A stretch of 5,522 nucleotides of DNA from REEB426 sp964551975 (GTDB taxonomy: Bacteria; Actinomycetota; Actinomycetes; S36-B12), in assembly GCA_964551975.1 (NCBI GenBank), contig CAZKFI010000107.1, positions 1-5,522 on the forward strand, given 5' to 3'. Position 1 is the stretch's first letter. Every line of letters starts with the position of its first letter. The notes beneath the pieces were generated by a model. That model ran no database searches, was not told the DNA's origin, and saw nothing but the letters and a program-made list of their open reading frames with translations. A program made the position numbers and the translations under genes. Of this stretch, positions 1 to 5,244 are shown in pieces.

Positions 1-25
1 CCGCCCGGATACATCACGCACCCAC

Positions 26-40
26 CCCTCCGGGGGAGGG
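26..40. other. GC hairpin in the upstream region
   Basis: CCCTCC (26-31) pairs perfectly with GGAGGG (35-40) across a 3-nt GGG loop. No run of T follows on either strand, so it does not look like a canonical intrinsic terminator. It could belong to the end of an upstream transcript or to a long rpsB leader. Pairing is seen directly; function is not known. Confidence 0.35.
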
Positions 41-47
41 CCGTCGG

Positions 48-63
48 TCCCGGCCAGCCGGGA
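48..63. other. Second GC hairpin in the upstream region
   Basis: TCCCGG (48-53) pairs with CCGGGA (58-63) around a CCAG tetraloop. An alternative short pairing, CGGG (59-62) with CCCG (67-70), would compete for the same bases, so the local fold is not unique. No T tract follows. In GC-rich DNA such pairings arise easily, so this is a structural note, not a demonstrated regulatory site. Confidence 0.3.
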
Positions 64-100
64 TGGCCCGCACGGGTGCTAGCAGCCGCCGCCAACCGGT

Positions 101-136
101 GACGGCAAGGAACCGACAGCGGTCGGCGTAGCCGTC
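101..136 (+). promoter_or_regulatory. Putative two-tier stem-loop in the rpsB leader
   Basis: An outer 6-bp helix, GACGGC (101-106) with GCCGTC (131-136), encloses an inner 5-bp helix, CCGAC (113-117) with GTCGG (122-126), with an AGCG loop. The asymmetric internal loop is AAGGAA (107-112) opposite CGTA (127-130). The structure ends 7 nt before the rpsB Shine-Dalgarno at 144-149. In E. coli the rpsB-tsf operon is feedback-controlled by S2 through its 5' leader, so a structured leader here is plausible. I do not recognise this as a named RNA family, and its role is inferred. Confidence 0.4.
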
Positions 137-143
137 CGCGCCC

Positions 144-149
144 AAGGAG
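144..149 (+). promoter_or_regulatory. Ribosome binding site of rpsB
   Basis: AAGGAG lies 6 nt before the ATG at 156. It decides the start in favour of 156 over the in-frame ATG at 171 (Met6), which has no purine-rich stretch at the right distance. Confidence 0.8.
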
Positions 150-155
150 TGCCCC

Positions 156-1004
156 ATGGCCGTCGTCACGATGCGCCAGCTGCTCGAGAGCGGTGTCCAC
201 TTCGGACATCAGACCCGACGCTGGAACCCCAAGATGAAGCGATTCATCTTCACTGAGCGCAATGGCATCTACATCATCGATCTGCAGCAGTCGCTGTCCT
301 ACATCGATCGCGCCTACGACTACGTGAAGCAGACGGTCGCCAAGGGCGGCTCGGTCATGTTCATCGGAACCAAAAAGCAGTGCCAGGAAGCTATCGCTGA
401 GCAAGCCACGCGCGTGGGTATGCCGTACGTCAATCAGCGCTGGCTAGGCGGAATGCTGACGAACTTCTCGACGGTGCATCAGCGTCTGCAGCGCCTCAAG
501 GAACTCGAGGCCATCAACTTTGATGACGTCGCAGGCAGCGGTATGACCAAGAAGGAACTCCTGATGATGCGCCGTGAGAAGGAGAAGCTCGAGCGCACCC
601 TCGGGGGTATCCGCGACATGGCCAAGCCGCCGAGCGCAATTTGGGTCGTCGACACCAAGAAGGAACACATCGCCGTTGGTGAAGCCCGCAAACTGGGTAT
701 TCCGGTGATCGCCGTCCTGGACACCAACTGCGATCCGGATGAGGTCGACTTTCCGATCCCAGGCAACGACGACGCGATTCGTTCGGTGGCCCTGCTCACT
801 CGCGTGATCGCCGACGGCGTTGCCGAGGGGCTGATCGCCCGGGCAAACCGCTCCACAGCTGAGGCTGAGGTCGAGCCGCTGGCGGAGTGGGAGCGTGAGC
901 TCCTGGAGCAGAGCGCCGTGCAGACCGAGGTCGCCGAATCCCCCGAGGTCACCGAGGTCACCGAGGTCATCGTCGAGACTGTGGCTCCCGAAGCCACCAA
1001 CTAG
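156..1004 (+). CDS. rpsB: 30S ribosomal protein S2 (uS2)
   Basis: Structural protein of the small ribosomal subunit. It binds late in 30S assembly and helps dock S1-type proteins and mRNA. The 282-aa product opens with the actinobacterial form MAVVTMRQLLESGVHFGHQT. The first S2 signature is at about residues 9-17 (LLESGVHFG), the RWLGGMLTN block at 96-104, and the second signature from P159 (PSAIWVVDTKKEH). The Rossmann-like core ends near residue 230. After it comes an acidic tail of about 50 residues rich in E, V and T (TEV repeats at about 257-272), which is not part of the conserved fold; C-terminal extensions are usual in actinobacterial S2. The start is set by AAGGAG at 144-149. It is the first gene of the cluster, 57 nt ahead of tsf, as in most bacteria. 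Codon use matches its neighbours and nothing is truncated. The family assignment is secure. Confidence 0.98.
   Translation: MAVVTMRQLLESGVHFGHQTRRWNPKMKRFIFTERNGIYIIDLQQSLSYIDRAYDYVKQTVAKGGSVMFIGTKKQCQEAIAEQATRVGMPYVNQRWLGGMLTNFSTVHQRLQRLKELEAINFDDVAGSGMTKKELLMMRREKEKLERTLGGIRDMAKPPSAIWVVDTKKEHIAVGEARKLGIPVIAVLDTNCDPDEVDFPIPGNDDAIRSVALLTRVIADGVAEGLIARANRSTAEAEVEPLAEWERELLEQSAVQTEVAESPEVTEVTEVIVETVAPEATN
943..969 (+). repeat. Three perfect 9-nt tandem repeats in the rpsB tail
   Basis: CCGAGGTCA occurs three times head to tail at 943-951, 952-960 and 961-969, in frame, encoding the (T/P)EV repeats of the S2 C-terminal tail. A further ACCGAGGTC lies at 924-932. Because the unit is a multiple of three, copy-number change would lengthen or shorten the acidic tail without a frameshift. 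Confidence 0.85.
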
Positions 1005-1031
1005 AAACTGTGGCTCATAGAGCCACAAACT
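975..1031 (+). repeat. 29-nt imperfect tandem duplication straddling the rpsB stop
   Basis: Bases 975-1002 and 1004-1031 match at 22 of 28 positions at an offset of 29 nt, including an exact shared ACTGTGGCTC (978-987 and 1007-1016). Copy 1 lies in the last codons of rpsB and ends inside the stop codon. Copy 2 begins at the last base of the stop codon and lies in the spacer. Each copy is an inverted repeat: GTGGCT (981-986)/AGCCAC (992-997) in the first, and TGTGGCTC/GAGCCACA in the second. The duplication is read directly from the sequence; its origin is inferred. Confidence 0.7.
1009..1027 (+). promoter_or_regulatory. Intercistronic hairpin between rpsB and tsf
   Basis: TGTGGCTC (1009-1016) pairs perfectly with GAGCCACA (1020-1027) across a 3-nt ATA loop. 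What follows is AAACTCATCG, not a T tract, so full intrinsic termination is unlikely. Such a hairpin could act as an mRNA 3'-end stabiliser, a partial attenuator or a processing site that lets rpsB and tsf be expressed at different levels. The pairing is seen; the role is inferred. Confidence 0.55.
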
Positions 1032-1041
1032 CATCGTCACG

Positions 1042-1051
1042 AAAGGGAAGG
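1042..1051 (+). promoter_or_regulatory. Purine-rich ribosome binding region of tsf
   Basis: The stretch AAAGGGAAGG ends 10 nt before the ATG at 1062. The AAGG at 1048-1051 is at a usable distance; the stronger AAAGGG (1042-1047) is 14 nt away, somewhat far. It supports the ATG at 1062, the start that also gives the conserved EF-Ts N-terminus. Confidence 0.6.
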
Positions 1052-1061
1052 CACGCACCTC

Positions 1062-1880
1062 ATGGCGAATATCAGCGCCACCGATGTAAAGAAACTGCGC
1101 GATCTGACCGCAGCCGGAATGATGGAATGCAAGAAGGCACTTGAAGAGGCGGACGGTGACTTCGAGAAGGCTGTCGAAATCCTCCGCATCTCCGGCGCAG
1201 CCAAGGCTGCCAAGCGGGGTGCCGAGCGTTCCACAGCCAATGGGCTAGTTGCGGCCGAAGACAATGCCATGGTGGAACTGCTCTGCGAGACGGATTTCGT
1301 CGCCAAGAGCGCGGAGTTCCAGGCCCTCGCAGCCCAGATCGCCAAGGTCGCCCACGCTGGACAGATTTCGGATGTGAGTGCACTCGCTCAGGCAAACCTG
1401 TCAGACGGACGCACTGTCGATCAGGCGATCGGTGAGATGGCTGGGGTCATCGGCGAAAAGTTGGAGCTGGGTCGCGTTGCTGTGCTGACCGCACCTGTGG
1501 CCACCTACCTGCATCGACGTGCCTCCGACCTGCCGCCCCAGGTAGGCGTGCTGGTCGCCTACTCGGGTGACGAGGAGGCAGCCCGCGGCACGGCAATGCA
1601 GATCGCTGCCATGCGGCCGCTGTATCTCACCAGAGAAGACGTACCGGAGTCGGTGGTCGAGCAAGAACGCCGCATTGCCGAGGCGACCGCGAAGGAAGAA
1701 GGCAAGCCCGAGGCTGCGCTGCCCAAGATCATCGAAGGGCGGGTGCAGGCCTACTTCAAGGACATGGTCCTTCTGGAACAGTCCAGCGTGGTCGACAACA
1801 AGAAGACCGTCGCCCAAGTCCTCGCCGACGCCAAGACCACGGTCACGGCCTTCGCACGATTCGAGGCCGGCCAGTCCTGA
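1062..1880 (+). CDS. tsf: Translation elongation factor Ts
   Basis: Cytosolic guanine-nucleotide exchange factor that releases GDP from EF-Tu so that it can reload with GTP and aminoacyl-tRNA. The 272-aa product has the N-terminal UBA-like domain (about residues 1-53, with LRDLTAAGMMECKKAL at 12-27), then the TDFVAK motif at 77-82. In E. coli EF-Ts the Asp and Phe of this motif (here D78, F79) push into EF-Tu and disturb the magnesium and nucleotide site. The dimerisation/core domain follows, with the HRRASDLPPQVGVLV block from about 151 that is typical of actinobacterial EF-Ts, and KIIEGRVQAYFKD at 222-234. The protein ends in ARFEAGQS, just past the family's usual C-terminal strand. The length fits Actinomycetota. 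It sits in the standard place after rpsB and 25 nt before pyrH. No key residue is missing. Confidence 0.98.
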   Translation: MANISATDVKKLRDLTAAGMMECKKALEEADGDFEKAVEILRISGAAKAAKRGAERSTANGLVAAEDNAMVELLCETDFVAKSAEFQALAAQIAKVAHAGQISDVSALAQANLSDGRTVDQAIGEMAGVIGEKLELGRVAVLTAPVATYLHRRASDLPPQVGVLVAYSGDEEAARGTAMQIAAMRPLYLTREDVPESVVEQERRIAEATAKEEGKPEAALPKIIEGRVQAYFKDMVLLEQSSVVDNKKTVAQVLADAKTTVTAFARFEAGQS

Positions 1881-1893
1881 CCGGCACAGACAA

Positions 1894-1900
1894 GGGGAGG
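1894..1900 (+). promoter_or_regulatory. Ribosome binding site of pyrH
   Basis: GGGGAGG lies 5 nt before the ATG at 1906. This frame stays open for 113 codons further upstream through tsf, so this site decides the true start. The next in-frame ATG at 1954 has no such signal. Confidence 0.8.
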
Positions 1901-1905
1901 CAGCG

Positions 1906-2697
1906 ATGACGCCAGCGACATCCGGTGCAGCGGTGCAGCCTTCCCTTGCCGGCATGGTGCAGACCTGGCCGGGAGTGCCCGAGGGGGGCTGGCAGCGCGT
2001 ACTACTGAAGCTTTCCGGTGAGGCGTTCGCGGGCAACGGTGGACTGGGTGTGGACCCCGATGTCGTCGCGTCGATCGCCCGACAGATCGCCGAAGTGGTG
2101 CGCGGTGGCACCCAGGTCGCCGTCGTCATCGGTGGCGGCAACTACTTTCGCGGTGCCCAGTTGTCTGAACGTGGCATGGAGCGTGCCCGGGCTGACTACA
2201 TGGGCATGCTGGGAACGGTGATGAACTGCCTGGCCCTGCAGGATTTCTGCGAGAAAGCGGGCGTGGAGACCCGGGTGCAGACCGCCATCGCCATGGGTCA
2301 GGTGGCCGAACCGTACATCCCACGGCGGGCGATCCGACACTTGGAAAAAGGCCGCGTAGTGATCTTCGGCGCGGGCCTTGGTCAGCCGTACTTCTCCACC
2401 GACACCACGGCCGCGCAGCGTGCCCTGGAGATTGGTGCCCAGGTAGTGCTGATGGCCAAGGGTGTTGACGGGGTCTACGACGCAGATCCGCGCAAGGTCG
2501 CCGATGCCAAGCGTTATGAGGTGCTCACCCCGGGTGAGGTGCTGGCCCAAGGGCTCAAGGTTGCGGACGCCACCGCCATCAGTCTCTGCCAGGACAACCA
2601 CCTGCCCATAGTGGTGTTCAACCTTCTGGTGGAAGGGAACATCGCACGTGCGGTTCGCGGTGAGGCGATCGGTACGTTAATCACTAGCAGCACCTGA
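1906..2697 (+). CDS. pyrH: Uridylate kinase (UMP kinase)
   Basis: Phosphorylates UMP to UDP with ATP in the cytosol, a step of pyrimidine nucleotide synthesis. Bacterial PyrH is a hexamer of the amino-acid-kinase fold, usually activated by GTP and inhibited by UTP. The 263-aa protein has a hydrophilic extension of about 30 residues, then VLLKLSGEAF (32-41) with the phosphate-binding KLSGE, GGGNYFRG (76-83), ADYMGMLGT (96-104, UMP binding), FGAGLGQPYFSTDTTA (154-169), and the ATP-side segment MAKGVDGVYDADP (183-195). DATAISL (221-227) and NIARAV (245-250) complete the family pattern. A similar N-terminal extension is known in Mycobacterium PyrH, so it is not an annotation error. The ATG at 1906 is chosen for its GGGGAGG; upstream in-frame codons lie inside tsf. 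The gene sits between tsf and frr, the common bacterial order. The call is secure; regulatory properties are from the family. Confidence 0.98.
   Translation: MTPATSGAAVQPSLAGMVQTWPGVPEGGWQRVLLKLSGEAFAGNGGLGVDPDVVASIARQIAEVVRGGTQVAVVIGGGNYFRGAQLSERGMERARADYMGMLGTVMNCLALQDFCEKAGVETRVQTAIAMGQVAEPYIPRRAIRHLEKGRVVIFGAGLGQPYFSTDTTAAQRALEIGAQVVLMAKGVDGVYDADPRKVADAKRYEVLTPGEVLAQGLKVADATAISLCQDNHLPIVVFNLLVEGNIARAVRGEAIGTLITSST
1923..1938 (+). repeat. 8-bp perfect tandem repeat in the pyrH N-terminal extension
   Basis: CGGTGCAG is present twice head to tail (1923-1930, 1931-1938), and GGTGCAG recurs at 1956-1962. The unit is not a multiple of three, so gain or loss of one unit would shift the frame right after the pyrH start. 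With only two units, slippage is probably rare. It lies in the poorly conserved extension. Confidence 0.6.
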
Positions 2698-2729
2698 ATC
2701 CACGAGCACCATCAGAATCCACTGGCACC
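2696..2729 (+). repeat. 19-nt imperfect direct repeat in the pyrH-frr spacer
   Basis: GAATCCAC at 2696-2703 recurs at 2715-2722. GCACC follows in both copies (2706-2710 and 2725-2729), giving 13 of 15 matching positions at an offset of 19 nt. The first copy begins inside the pyrH stop codon. The 55-nt spacer holds nothing else recognisable besides the frr ribosome binding site. Confidence 0.55.
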
Positions 2730-2739
2730 GGCCATCTGC

Positions 2740-2745
2740 AGGAGG
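2740..2745 (+). promoter_or_regulatory. Ribosome binding site of frr
   Basis: AGGAGG lies 7 nt before the ATG at 2753, a near-perfect anti-16S match at good spacing and among the strongest sites in the window. Confidence 0.85.
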
Positions 2746-2752
2746 ACAAACC

Positions 2753-3319
2753 ATGAGTGAACTGATCGATGAGGTCCTGCTTGAGGCCGAGGACAAGATG
2801 GACAAGGCCATTGCGGTTGCCCGGGATGATTTCGCCACCATCCGCACGGGACGGGCCAACCCAGCGATGTTCAACAAGGTGGTGGTCGACTACTACGGCG
2901 CCATGACGCCGCTGAACCAGCTCGCGAGTTTTCAGACGCCCGAGGCCCGAATGATCCTGATCACCCCCTATGACAAGGGCGCATTTCAGGCTATTGAAAA
3001 GGCGATCCGCGAAAGCGACCTGGGCGTTAACCCAACCAATGATGGCAACGTCATTCGCATCGTTCTGCCGCAGCTGACCGAAGAGCGTCGCAAGGAGTTC
3101 ATCAAGGTCGCCAAGTCCAAGGCCGAGGACGCCCGGGTGTCCATCAGGAGTGTCCGCCGGAACGCAAAGGATCAATTGGACAAACTGCAAAAGGATGGCG
3201 ACGCTGGCGAGGACGACGTGCGCCGTGCGGAGAAATCTCTCGACGAAATGACCCACAAGCATGTGGAACACGTCGACGAGGTCCTTAAGCACAAGGAGGC
3301 CGAGCTCCTTGAGGTGTGA
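2753..3319 (+). CDS. frr: Ribosome recycling factor
   Basis: Together with EF-G, RRF splits the post-termination 70S complex into subunits so that ribosomes can start again. It is a cytosolic, tRNA-shaped two-domain protein. The 188 aa match the family's usual length of about 185. Seen in order: RTGRANP (31-37) in the first long helix, VVDYYGAMTPLNQLA (44-58) of the small beta domain, SDLGVNPTNDGNVIRI (88-103), LPQLTEERRKE (105-115), the arginine-rich SIRSVRRNAKD (130-140), and the C-terminal KEAELLEV (181-188). R135 aligns with the arginine shown to matter in E. coli RRF (R132), judged by eye. The ATG at 2753 follows AGGAGG by 7 nt. cdsA begins only 3 nt after the stop, which implies cotranscription. 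No anomalies are seen in the protein. Confidence 0.98.
   Translation: MSELIDEVLLEAEDKMDKAIAVARDDFATIRTGRANPAMFNKVVVDYYGAMTPLNQLASFQTPEARMILITPYDKGAFQAIEKAIRESDLGVNPTNDGNVIRIVLPQLTEERRKEFIKVAKSKAEDARVSIRSVRRNAKDQLDKLQKDGDAGEDDVRRAEKSLDEMTHKHVEHVDEVLKHKEAELLEV
3293..3310 (+). promoter_or_regulatory. Hairpin holding an SD-like AAGGAGG at the end of frr
   Basis: AAGGAG (3293-3298) pairs with CTCCTT (3305-3310) across a 6-nt loop. A competing partner, TCCTT (3282-3286), pairs with AAGGA (3293-3297). The AAGGAGG is too far (about 22 nt) from the cdsA GTG at 3323 to be its direct ribosome binding site; GAGG at 3311-3314, 8 nt from the GTG, is the better candidate. The segment encodes the conserved KEAELL end of RRF, so the pairing may be a by-product of coding. 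Confidence 0.3.
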
Positions 3320-3322
3320 GCC

Positions 3323-4165
3323 GTGAGTCAGCCTGAGGCCGCCGGGTCGACATCGCGCGCAGGTCGGAATCTCCCGGCCGCCATCGCCTCCGGGCTCATC
3401 CTGGGAGCTGTCGTCCTCGTGAGCCTGCTCACCGTGAAGTGGCTGTTCGCCATCGTGGTGATCATCGCCCTGGTCATTGCCTGTCGAGAGTTCGTCCAAG
3501 CCTTCGCCGGTCGCGACATCAGAATCGCCCGTACCCCGCTCTTTGCAGCAATGGTGGTCATTCCGGCCGCAGCCTATATCTGGGGTATCCAAGCCCAGAT
3601 GGTCGCCTTCGGGGTGGTCGTGCTGGCAGTGATGTTCTGGCGCATTCGACGGGGCACCGAGGGATTCGTCCGCGACGTCGCGGCCAGCGTGTTCGTGGCT
3701 GCCTACCTGCCATTCCTTGCTGGCTTCCTGATGCTGACCCTGGCAGCGGACAACGGACCTGCTCGAGTGATCGTGTTCATCCTGCTCACGGTCGGCAACG
3801 ACGTGGGCGGCTACGCCGCCGGCGTCCTGTTCGGAAAGCATCCAATTGCTCCGAAGGTCAGCCCGAAGAAGTCCTGGGAAGGACTCGCCGGATCACTCCT
3901 ACTGCAGTCGGTGATCGGCGCCCTCGCATTCACCTACCTTCTAGATGCACCCTGGTGGCAGGGCATCATCGCCGGCCTGGTGCTGACACTCACAGCAACA
4001 GCCGGTGATTTCTCCGAGAGTGCAATCAAGCGTGATCTCGGCGTCAAAGACATGGGCTCTTTCCTGCCGGGTCATGGCGGAATGATGGACCGGCTGGACT
4101 CACTGATCCCGAATGCATTCACCTCGTGGGCGCTGTTCCTGCTGTTCCTCGGTTCCGGCCAGTGA
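3323..4165 (+). CDS. cdsA: Phosphatidate cytidylyltransferase (CDP-diacylglycerol synthase)
   Basis: Integral membrane enzyme that converts phosphatidic acid and CTP to CDP-diacylglycerol and pyrophosphate, the branch point for phosphatidylglycerol, cardiolipin, phosphatidylinositol and other phospholipids. The 280-aa protein has a short polar N-terminus and roughly eight hydrophobic segments (from about residues 18-57, 71-107, 119-170, 189-228, 262-278; exact borders uncertain). The cytoplasmic motifs are present: NDVGGYAAG (159-167), SPKKSWEG (180-187), and the full CDS signature from S233 to D259, with K236-R237, K242-D243, H251-G-G and D256-R-L-D259, the metal- and substrate-binding region. 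The start is GTG at 3323, preceded by GAGG at 3311-3314 and only 3 nt after the frr stop, so translation is probably coupled. The frr-cdsA order is widespread. The stop overlaps the rlmN start. Confidence 0.97.
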   Translation: MSQPEAAGSTSRAGRNLPAAIASGLILGAVVLVSLLTVKWLFAIVVIIALVIACREFVQAFAGRDIRIARTPLFAAMVVIPAAAYIWGIQAQMVAFGVVVLAVMFWRIRRGTEGFVRDVAASVFVAAYLPFLAGFLMLTLAADNGPARVIVFILLTVGNDVGGYAAGVLFGKHPIAPKVSPKKSWEGLAGSLLLQSVIGALAFTYLLDAPWWQGIIAGLVLTLTATAGDFSESAIKRDLGVKDMGSFLPGHGGMMDRLDSLIPNAFTSWALFLLFLGSGQ

Positions 4166-5232
4166 GTCGCGCACGACCAGCCCGGCACCTCCTTGACTTG
4201 ACCCTCGAGGAACGGCGGTCGGCGATCGCCACCCTCGGGCTACCGAGTTATCGTGCTGATCAGATCTCCAGGCAATGGCTGGTGCGACTCAGTGACGATC
4301 CGCACGAGTGGACGGACCTTCCGGCGCAGGTCCGTGACCAGGTTCGCGATGCGCTGCTGCCCGAGGTCCTGCACCCGGTCAAGCAGGTGAGCTGTGATGG
4401 TGGAACCACGGTCAAGACTGCCTGGCGCCTGGCCGATGGTGCAATCGTCGAATCAGTACTCATGCGCTACCCGGACCGCGTCACGATGTGTGTGTCATCG
4501 CAGGCCGGATGTGGCATGGGCTGCCCGTTCTGCGCCACGGGCCAGCAGGGCTTGACGCGCAATCTCAGCTGCGCCGAGATCGTCGAGCAGGTCCTAGCCG
4601 GTGCCCGCGCCCTGCAACGCGATGAGATCCCCGGCGGTGTCGGCAGGGTAAGCAACGTAGTTTTCATGGGCATGGGTGAGCCACTTGCAAACTATGAGCG
4701 TGTGGTGGATGCCATTCATCGCATGGTTGATCCCGCCCCAGCCGGCCTTGGCATGAGTGCCCGGGGAATCACCGTCTCGACTGTGGGTCTGGTTCCTCGC
4801 ATCTATGACCTGGCAGATCTTAGATTGCCGCTCACCCTGGCTCTCTCACTGCACGCCCCGGACGATGAACTACGCGACACGCTCGTTCCCATCAACCAGC
4901 GCTGGCCCGTTCGTGAAGTGCTTGCAGCTGCCTGGGCCTACGCGGAACGAACACACCGTCGAGTCAGCATTGAATACGCGCTCATCCGCGACGTCAATGA
5001 TCAGAAATGGCGTGCAAAACTTCTCGCAGATCTCATCGCAGGTCAGTTGGTCCACGTGAACCTCATTCCACTCAATCCAACCCCCGGTTCGGTATGGACT
5101 GCCTCACGCCCGGAGGATGAGCGCGCGTTCGTACGCGTGCTTGCGGATCGTGGTGTCGCCGTCACCGTTCGCGATACCCGTGGGCGTCAAATTGACGGGG
5201 CATGCGGGCAACTGGCAATGACGACCCTCTGA
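4162..5232 (+). CDS. rlmN: 23S rRNA (adenine2503-C2)/tRNA (adenine37-C2)-methyltransferase
   Basis: Radical-SAM enzyme that methylates C2 of A2503 in 23S rRNA and, in E. coli, of A37 in some tRNAs, aiding translational accuracy. With the GTG at 4162 it is 356 aa. An N-terminal RNA-binding region of about 85 residues is followed by E97 (ESVLMRYP, the position of the conserved E. coli RlmN glutamate), the 4Fe-4S motif C117-x3-C121-x2-C124 (CGMGCPFC), GMGEPLANY (170-178), SVRISIEYAL-type block at 268-274 (VSIEYAL), HVNLIPLNPTPGS (298-310), and C348 (GACGQL), the position of the methyl-carrying cysteine. C110 aligns with E. coli C118. The frame also has a GTG at 4126, but 4162 overlaps the cdsA stop as GTGA, the usual coupled arrangement, and gives a family-like N-terminus. 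No clear Shine-Dalgarno precedes either one. Cfr (C8-methylation, drug resistance) is the close relative; this vertically placed housekeeping copy is RlmN. Confidence 0.95.
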   Translation: MSRARPARHLLDLTLEERRSAIATLGLPSYRADQISRQWLVRLSDDPHEWTDLPAQVRDQVRDALLPEVLHPVKQVSCDGGTTVKTAWRLADGAIVESVLMRYPDRVTMCVSSQAGCGMGCPFCATGQQGLTRNLSCAEIVEQVLAGARALQRDEIPGGVGRVSNVVFMGMGEPLANYERVVDAIHRMVDPAPAGLGMSARGITVSTVGLVPRIYDLADLRLPLTLALSLHAPDDELRDTLVPINQRWPVREVLAAAWAYAERTHRRVSIEYALIRDVNDQKWRAKLLADLIAGQLVHVNLIPLNPTPGSVWTASRPEDERAFVRVLADRGVAVTVRDTRGRQIDGACGQLAMTTL

Positions 5233-5244
5233 CACACTTCCGGC

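Noticed and set aside
1..31. Possible start of a divergent minus-strand gene (GTG/ATG at 17-12 with GGAGGGG at 31-25); a divergent peptidase gene precedes rpsB in some actinobacteria.
   Set aside because: Only about five codons fall inside the window, and the purine stretch is also an arm of a hairpin. Not enough to support a gene.
78..90. Possible -10 element (TGCTAGCAG) for an rpsB promoter.
   Set aside because: The hexamer lacks the final T, and no -35-like sequence lies about 17 nt upstream. I do not claim any promoter in 1-155.
1009..1040. The rpsB-tsf hairpin as an intrinsic terminator.
   Set aside because: It is followed by AAACTCATCG with no T run; tsf would normally need to be cotranscribed.
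444..1058. A 204-codon minus-strand open frame opposite rpsB.
   Set aside because: It has repeated GDLGDLG-type sequence that is merely the complement of the GAGGTCACC repeats, and it overlaps a certain ribosomal protein gene.
1567..1905. The pyrH frame stays open for 113 codons upstream of 1906, suggesting a 376-aa protein.
   Set aside because: This stretch lies inside tsf, its translation is arginine/proline-rich out-of-frame sequence, and a strong SD marks the ATG at 1906. High GC explains the open frame.
2650..2678. TACGTT at 2673-2678 as a -10 box for an frr promoter within the end of pyrH.
   Set aside because: The only -35-like bases (TTCGCG, 2654-2659) are a poor match at 13-nt spacing; close packing suggests cotranscription.
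2684..3841. A 385-codon minus-strand open frame opposite frr and cdsA.
   Set aside because: The translation is rich in His, Asp and Gly with no domain, a typical antisense shadow of high-GC codon bias over two certain genes.
4162..5232. Possible Cfr-type resistance methyltransferase instead of RlmN.
   Set aside because: The length, N-terminus, GACGQL end and location in the conserved rpsB-to-cdsA cluster, with the same base usage as its neighbours, all fit the housekeeping RlmN.
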